Positions 31,529 through 35,720 of a stretch of DNA of 35,720 bases are shown here, piece by piece. Source of the stretch: Lachnospiraceae bacterium. GTDB taxonomy: Bacteria > Bacillota > Clostridia > Lachnospirales > Lachnospiraceae. The position numbers and the translations under genes are program-made. How positions within the stretch are numbered: position 1 is the stretch's first letter; each line of letters begins with the position of its first letter. A model generated the notes under the pieces. The model ran no database searches. It was not told the DNA's origin and worked only from the letters and a program-made list of their open reading frames with translations. The stretch lies in NCBI GenBank assembly GCA_017455005.1, contig JAFTBX010000003.1, forward strand, positions 1-35,720. Direction: 5' to 3'.

Positions 31529-32506
31529 ATGGGAGAGAATACATTATTATCAGTTGAGGATCTCGTTGTCAAATATTTCCTCAGAACAGCCACCTGCGAA
31601 GCGGTCAACGGCGTAAGCTTCACGATCGACAAGGGTGAAAGAGTCGGACTGGTAGGCGAGACCGGTGCCGGCAAGACAACAACAGCGCTTTCCATTCTGG
31701 ATCTGGTTCCCAACCCGCCCGGACGTATCGTCAGCGGCAAGATCATCCTCAATGGTGAAGATATCCGTACCAAGAGTGTTGCGGAAGTCCGTAAGATCCG
31801 AGGCAACGATGTTGCCATGATCTTCCAGGATCCGATGACCTCACTGAACCCGGTCATGACCGTCGGCGACCAGATCATGGAAGTCGTACGCCTTCATAAC
31901 GATGTCAGCAAGTTCGAAGCCATGGACAAGGCGAAGGAAATGCTGGAGCTCGTAGGTATCCCGGGTGAGAGATACTTGGAGTATCCGCATCAGTTCTCCG
32001 GCGGTATGAAGCAGAGAGTTCTGATTGCAATGGCACTTGCCTGCAACCCGAAGCTTTTGATCGCGGACGAGCCGACTTCGGCACTTGACGTTACGATCCA
32101 GGCACAGGTCCTTGACCTGATTAATGGTCTGAGAGAGAGACTGGGCATGTCCCTGCTTCTGATCACCCATGACCTGGGTGTTGTCGCTGAGACCTGTGAC
32201 AGAGTTATGATCATGTACGCGGGTTCTATCGTTGAATCCGGTACGATCAGAGCCGTCTACAAGAACATCAAGCATCCGTACACCAAGGGCCTGTTCGGTT
32301 CCATCCCGAGACTGGATATCGAGTCTGACAGACTTGAGCCGATTAAGGGCATGATGCCGGATCCGTCCAACCTTCCTGAAGGCTGTGCGTTCTGTGAGCG
32401 CTGTCCGAATGCTATTGAGAAGTGCAAGACAGAGCGTCCGAAGCTCGAAGATATTGGAGACGGGCACTTTGTAGCCTGCTTCAATCCGTTAAAGGAGGGA
32501 GCATAA
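31529..32506 (+). CDS. oligopeptide/dipeptide ABC transporter ATPase, DppD-like
   Basis: This 325-residue ATPase has Walker A GETGAGKTT (about 45-53), signature FSGGMKQRV, Walker B LLIADEPTSALD and the switch histidine in LLITHDLG. The C-terminal extension carries CAFCERCPNAIEKC, a cysteine pattern known in DppD/OppD proteins and reported to hold an iron-sulfur cluster in some. GAGG lies before the ATG and the stop overlaps the next gene. Confidence 0.93.
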   Translation: MGENTLLSVEDLVVKYFLRTATCEAVNGVSFTIDKGERVGLVGETGAGKTTTALSILDLVPNPPGRIVSGKIILNGEDIRTKSVAEVRKIRGNDVAMIFQDPMTSLNPVMTVGDQIMEVVRLHNDVSKFEAMDKAKEMLELVGIPGERYLEYPHQFSGGMKQRVLIAMALACNPKLLIADEPTSALDVTIQAQVLDLINGLRERLGMSLLLITHDLGVVAETCDRVMIMYAGSIVESGTIRAVYKNIKHPYTKGLFGSIPRLDIESDRLEPIKGMMPDPSNLPEGCAFCERCPNAIEKCKTERPKLEDIGDGHFVACFNPLKEGA

Positions 32507-33477
32507 TGGAAAACAACAACTACATGTTAAGTGTTAAAAACTTAAAGAAGTACTTCAACACCCCGGGCGGCAAGCTTCATGCGGTTGATGATGTTACATT
32601 TGATATCCCGAAGGGCACCACGCTCGGCGTCGTTGGCGAGTCCGGATGCGGTAAGTCCACTCTCGGACGTACGATCCTTCACCTTCATCCCAAGACATCC
32701 GGTCAGATCATATTCAACGGCCGCGATATCTCTGATGTCTCCAAGGCAGAGCTCCATGAGCTCCGCAAGGAGATGCAGATCATCTTCCAGGACCCGTTCT
32801 CATCCATTGACCCCCGTATGTCGGTCAAGCAGCTGATCGCGGAGCCCCTGAAGATCTACAAGCTCTGCAAGAGTAAGGAAGAGATCGAGGAGAAGGTCAG
32901 AGAGACCATGGATACCGTCGGTCTTGCATCCCGTCTCGCAGACTCTTATGCGCATGAGCTGGACGGCGGCCGCCGTCAGCGTATCGGTATCGGACGTGCG
33001 ATCATTCTGAACCCGTCCTTCATCGTGTGCGATGAGCCGGTATCCGCACTTGACGTTTCGATTCAGGCACAGGTCCTGAACCTGATGATGGATCTGCAGG
33101 AACAGCGTAACCTGACCTACATCTTCATCACTCACAACCTGAGCGTCGTTAAGCACATTTCCAATGATATCATGGTTATGTACCTCGGAACTGCAGTGGA
33201 GAAGGCAGATTCCGCGGAACTGTTCAGACACCAGTATCATCCGTACACCAAGGCTCTGATCTCCGCGATCCCGCGTGTTGATATCGACAACAAGAGTGAG
33301 CGTATCCTGATCAAGGGTGAGATCACCAGCCCGATTGAGCCGCCGAACGCATGTCGTTTCGCGCCTCGCTGCGAGTATGCGACCGAGAGATGTCACAACG
33401 AGTTCCCACAGCTGGAAGAAGTGGAACCCGGACATTTTGTAGCATGCCACAGAGTAAGAGAACTGAACAATCTTTAA
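32506..33477 (+). CDS. oligopeptide/dipeptide ABC transporter ATPase, DppF-like
   Basis: This 323-residue ATPase partners the DppD-like protein. Walker A is GESGCGKST and Walker B is IVCDEPVSALD, but the ABC signature reads LDGGRRQRI in place of the usual LSGGQ. The altered serine implies that one of the two ATP sites is weakened, as in other asymmetric ABC pairs; I recall this variant from other clostridial OppF-like proteins. The C terminus has CRFAPRCEYATERC. A longer frame from 32422 is rejected because AAAGGAGGGAG precedes the ATG at 32506. Confidence 0.92.
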   Translation: MENNNYMLSVKNLKKYFNTPGGKLHAVDDVTFDIPKGTTLGVVGESGCGKSTLGRTILHLHPKTSGQIIFNGRDISDVSKAELHELRKEMQIIFQDPFSSIDPRMSVKQLIAEPLKIYKLCKSKEEIEEKVRETMDTVGLASRLADSYAHELDGGRRQRIGIGRAIILNPSFIVCDEPVSALDVSIQAQVLNLMMDLQEQRNLTYIFITHNLSVVKHISNDIMVMYLGTAVEKADSAELFRHQYHPYTKALISAIPRVDIDNKSERILIKGEITSPIEPPNACRFAPRCEYATERCHNEFPQLEEVEPGHFVACHRVRELNNL

Positions 33478-33483
33478 GTTCGG

Positions 33484-33614
33484 TTCACAGGATCGTCCGA
33501 AGTGGAGAGCGGACCTTCCTTCACAAAGGTAACTTCTGTTGGGGTACGGGCTTTCAGGATCCGGAGCACAACTGCCTGTTTCATGGATCATCATGAATGG
33601 CAGGGATCTGTGAA
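33484..33614 (+). ncRNA. candidate multi-helix structured RNA before the binding-protein gene
   Basis: TTCACAG (33484-33490) plus ATC (33492-33494) pairs with GATCTGTGAA (33605-33614), a 10-bp closing stem with one bulge. Inside are GTCCG/CGGAC (33495-33514), CCTT/AAGG (33518-33529), GTTG/CAAC (33538-33572, weak) and a long hairpin TGCC...GGCA with TTCATG/CATGAA (33573-33602). This is a multibranch junction of about 130 bases, 75 bases before the gene. It could be a riboswitch, an mRNA stabiliser or a processing site. I do not recognise a known class. Confidence 0.5.
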
Positions 33615-33689
33615 GGCCTTCCCGCGAAGTTCGTGCTGCAACAGATAATGTTATGAAGTAATCTTTTATTACAGGAGGAAACTGACACA

Positions 33690-35297
33690 ATGAAAAAAAC
33701 ATTAGCGGTGCTCCTTTCTGCTGCCATGGTCGCAGGTCTTGCGGCATGCGGCGGCGGAAGCACAAACACAGCGACGACAGCTGCTGCAGGATCCGCAGAG
33801 ACCCAGGCTGCGGCTGAGGCAGCGGCGCCGGCAGCAGAGGGTGAGAGCGACGGAACGCTCCGTATCATCCAGAACTTTGATCCGGGTACATTTGAACCGG
33901 GCAACAACGATGAGCAGGGCTACAACCGTATCACCACCCAGATCTATGACAGCCTGTTCCGTTACAACAAGGACGGCGTTCTGGAAGGCAGACTGGCAGA
34001 GAGCTTTGAGTGGGATGATGACACTCATCTGAGACTGCACCTTCGTGAGGGCGTAAAGTTCTCCGATGGCACAGATTTTACTGCAGAGGATGTTGTCTGG
34101 ACGATCACCAGAGCGATCAAGGATGCTCTTCCGAACTATCACTTCAACATCATCGATGCTGACGGCTGTGAAGTAGTTGACGACTACACCTGCGTACTTG
34201 CACTCAAGTATCCCTGCGCTACCATGCCGAACCATCTGGCTTCCCCGGAGTGCTGCATTGCTTCCAAGAAGGCATTTGAAGAGAGCAACGGCGACTACCT
34301 TGGCGGTGCTGTCATCGGTACCGGCCCGTATAAGCTTGACAGCTATGTACAGGGCGATATCATCAAGCTGAGCGCAAACGAGAATTACTGGGATGCAGAG
34401 CAGGCTCCGAAGTGCAAGAACATCGAGCTTCGTATCGTAGGTTCCGGTGAATCCAGAGCTACCGAGGCTAAGACCGCACAGTACGATGTTGTTCTTAACC
34501 CGAACTCCAGAGAGCTTGACGGCATCGAGGCAGTTGACGGCATGCACATCGTATATGGCCAGACTGCGAAGACTGTTTATCTGTTCCTGAACATGAAGCA
34601 GCCGCCGATGGACAATGTTAAGGTCCGTGAGGCATTCGCAAGAGCAATCGACGTAAACGCTACCGTTAAGCTGGCATATCAGTCTGTCGGCCATCCGGCT
34701 GAGGCGTTCATCGTTCCCGGTATGCTCGGCGCAAACAAGGACACCTACCTCAAGTACTATGGCGCAGGCCATGATGTAGAGGCTGCAAAGGCTCTTCTGG
34801 CTGAGGCAGGTTATCCGAACGGTATCGACCTCGAGATCACTGTCAACTCTTCCGATACAGAGCGCTGCGACATGGCTGAGGCTATGCAGGCACAGGTTGC
34901 AGAGGCTGGCATCAACCTTTCCGTCAACAAGATGGAAGATGCTCCGATGCGTGAGTACATCGACGGCGGACTTCATCAGATGTGCATCTATGCGTTCACC
35001 GCACAGACCATGGAGGCTGATGGCTTCATTTCTCAGATCCAGCCGGGTTCTGCCGCACTTGCACGTGTAGGTTATGAGCGTCAGGAGTTCTTCGACAGAT
35101 ACGAGGAAGGCTGCGCTACTCTGGACGAGAGCGAGCGTGTCAAGATCTGGGAAGAGTGCCTGGAGATGCTGATGGAAGACTATGCTATGATCCCGCTGAA
35201 TCATCAGATGCTGTGGGCAGCTGTCAACGACAAGGTTGACGGATTCTGGTGGGCACCGGATTACGAGGAAGTTTACTACAACATGCTTTCTAAGTAA
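33690..35297 (+). CDS. peptide/substrate-binding lipoprotein of the ABC transporter (SBP_bac_5)
   Basis: This 535-residue extracellular protein starts with a lipoprotein signal (lipobox LAAC, C20), followed by a Gly/Ala/Glu/Thr-rich spacer to about residue 50 and the family 5 solute-binding domain. Typical stretches are RIIQNFDPGTFEPG, DSLFRYNKDGVLEGRLAESFEW, LREGVKFSDGTDFTAEDVVWT and VREAFARAIDV. AGGAGG precedes the ATG. Family 5 proteins bind di- and oligopeptides or other small ligands such as nickel complexes. The ligand is unknown. Strong codon bias suggests high expression. Confidence 0.93.
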   Translation: MKKTLAVLLSAAMVAGLAACGGGSTNTATTAAAGSAETQAAAEAAAPAAEGESDGTLRIIQNFDPGTFEPGNNDEQGYNRITTQIYDSLFRYNKDGVLEGRLAESFEWDDDTHLRLHLREGVKFSDGTDFTAEDVVWTITRAIKDALPNYHFNIIDADGCEVVDDYTCVLALKYPCATMPNHLASPECCIASKKAFEESNGDYLGGAVIGTGPYKLDSYVQGDIIKLSANENYWDAEQAPKCKNIELRIVGSGESRATEAKTAQYDVVLNPNSRELDGIEAVDGMHIVYGQTAKTVYLFLNMKQPPMDNVKVREAFARAIDVNATVKLAYQSVGHPAEAFIVPGMLGANKDTYLKYYGAGHDVEAAKALLAEAGYPNGIDLEITVNSSDTERCDMAEAMQAQVAEAGINLSVNKMEDAPMREYIDGGLHQMCIYAFTAQTMEADGFISQIQPGSAALARVGYERQEFFDRYEEGCATLDESERVKIWEECLEMLMEDYAMIPLNHQMLWAAVNDKVDGFWWAPDYEEVYYNMLSK

Positions 35298-35350
35298 TTG
35301 ACATAGTTAACAAATTGTTCAGTACTTTTTTGTACAATATATTTAATGAA

Positions 35351-35380
35351 GGGTCGCCTTGTCATGGCGGCCCTTTTTTT
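35351..35380 (+). terminator. terminator of the ABC transporter operon
   Basis: GGGTCGCC (35351-35358) pairs with GGCGGCCC (35366-35373), one T-G wobble; seven T follow. Confidence 0.92.
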
Positions 35381-35448
35381 GTAAAATAATAGGTGCAAAG
35401 TGACGTCAGATTGTAAGAAAACGCGCATAACGTTAGTCGGAGTAAACA

Positions 35449-35720
35449 TTGAAGAAGACTACAGTCAGCTTTACAGCATCAGACGGTACGACTTTTTATA
35501 TGCAGTGCTACATCCCCTTCCATACCAGGACAAGGGGGACGGCAACTGCGATGATTCTTCCTGCCGGAAAATGCTTCCCGGAAGACTATAACTGGATCAG
35601 CGGACTTCTCTGCCGCAGAGGCTATCTGGTTTATGCACTGTACCAGAGAGGATATGGATCAGGGGTGCCGGAAGTGAACGATAACGCCGGACCCATCCAG
35701 AAGCAGGATATGCGGGACGC
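35449..35720 (+). CDS. putative alpha/beta hydrolase, N-terminal part (runs off the window)
   Basis: A frame opens with TTG at 35449, six bases after CGGAG, and continues to the window end (90 codons visible). An in-frame TAA at 35443 rules out an earlier start. The translation includes TTVSFTASDGTTFYMQCYIP, AMILPAGKCFPEDYNW, RRGYLVYALYQRGYGSG and NAGPIQKQD. This pattern, a beta-rich start then a strand-turn before a GY(G)SG region, fits an alpha/beta hydrolase of the dipeptidyl peptidase or dienelactone hydrolase kind, but the catalytic nucleophile lies beyond the window. A peptidase would fit beside a peptide transporter. Confidence 0.6.
   Translation, partial: MKKTTVSFTASDGTTFYMQCYIPFHTRTRGTATAMILPAGKCFPEDYNWISGLLCRRGYLVYALYQRGYGSGVPEVNDNAGPIQKQDMRD

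Noticed and set aside
33702..35204. 500-codon open frame on the minus strand, antisense to the binding-protein gene
   Set aside because: It mirrors the strongly biased codons of the real gene, has no ribosome binding site or family likeness, and the plus-strand gene has a clear lipoprotein signal and family domain.
35432..35447. GTTAG-N6-TAAAC before the hydrolase as a sixth palindrome
   Set aside because: Only three of five bases match in the second arm and the site overlaps the ribosome binding site; probably chance.

Overview
The window looks like a chromosomal segment of a Gram-positive anaerobe of the Clostridia, most likely a Lachnospiraceae-type Firmicute. The reasons are a base composition near 50% G+C, strong AGGAGG-type ribosome binding sites, the secA-prfB pair, a long-form ribosome hibernation factor, a ComEB-type deaminase, the larE-larB-larC nickel-pincer set, and tRNA genes without an encoded CCA end. 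The assignment is an inference from gene content; there is no rRNA in the window.

Layout. 1-5.5 kb: tRNA-Gln, a HAD phosphatase, two overlapping small Cro/C1-like regulators, maf, a secreted polysaccharide deacetylase, an AAA/DUF4143 ATPase and hpf. 5.7-12.2 kb: a dCMP-type deaminase, E1 alpha and beta subunits of a 2-oxoacid/acetoin dehydrogenase without E2/E3, secA and prfB. 12.2-17.0 kb: the most interesting part. It holds a short AraC-type regulator, a 26-residue membrane peptide, a DUF6110-like protein and a divergent P1B-type ATPase, followed by DUF2325, DUF3793 and flavodoxin genes. Their control regions share a 16-bp palindrome, (G/A)TTA(G/C)-N6-CTWAC, in five copies. I read this as a candidate ferrosome-like (iron organelle/storage) and iron-starvation regulon.

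17.1-22.1 kb: a small membrane protein diverges from tsaE-tsaB-rimI-rnz-tsaD-ispD, a tightly packed set for tRNA t6A synthesis and tRNA 3' processing. The two directions share a single -35 hexamer and both transcripts look leaderless. 22.1-25.6 kb: two tRNA-Ser genes and, divergent from them, larE-larB-larC (nickel-pincer cofactor synthesis) behind a leader with a terminator-like hairpin. 25.6-29.5 kb: a 12-segment MFS transporter, then an OmpR-type response regulator with a PAS-less sensor kinase. 29.6-35.3 kb: a complete oligopeptide/dipeptide ABC operon (two permeases, two ATPases, lipoprotein binding protein), with a roughly 130-nt multi-helix RNA candidate just before the binding-protein gene. 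The window ends inside a putative alpha/beta hydrolase that starts at a TTG codon.

Most genes are intact housekeeping genes. No insertion sequence, prophage or CRISPR array was seen. The unexplained signal is mainly regulatory: the shared palindrome, the structured intergenic RNA, the symmetric leaderless promoters, and the leader elements before larE and the E1 genes.
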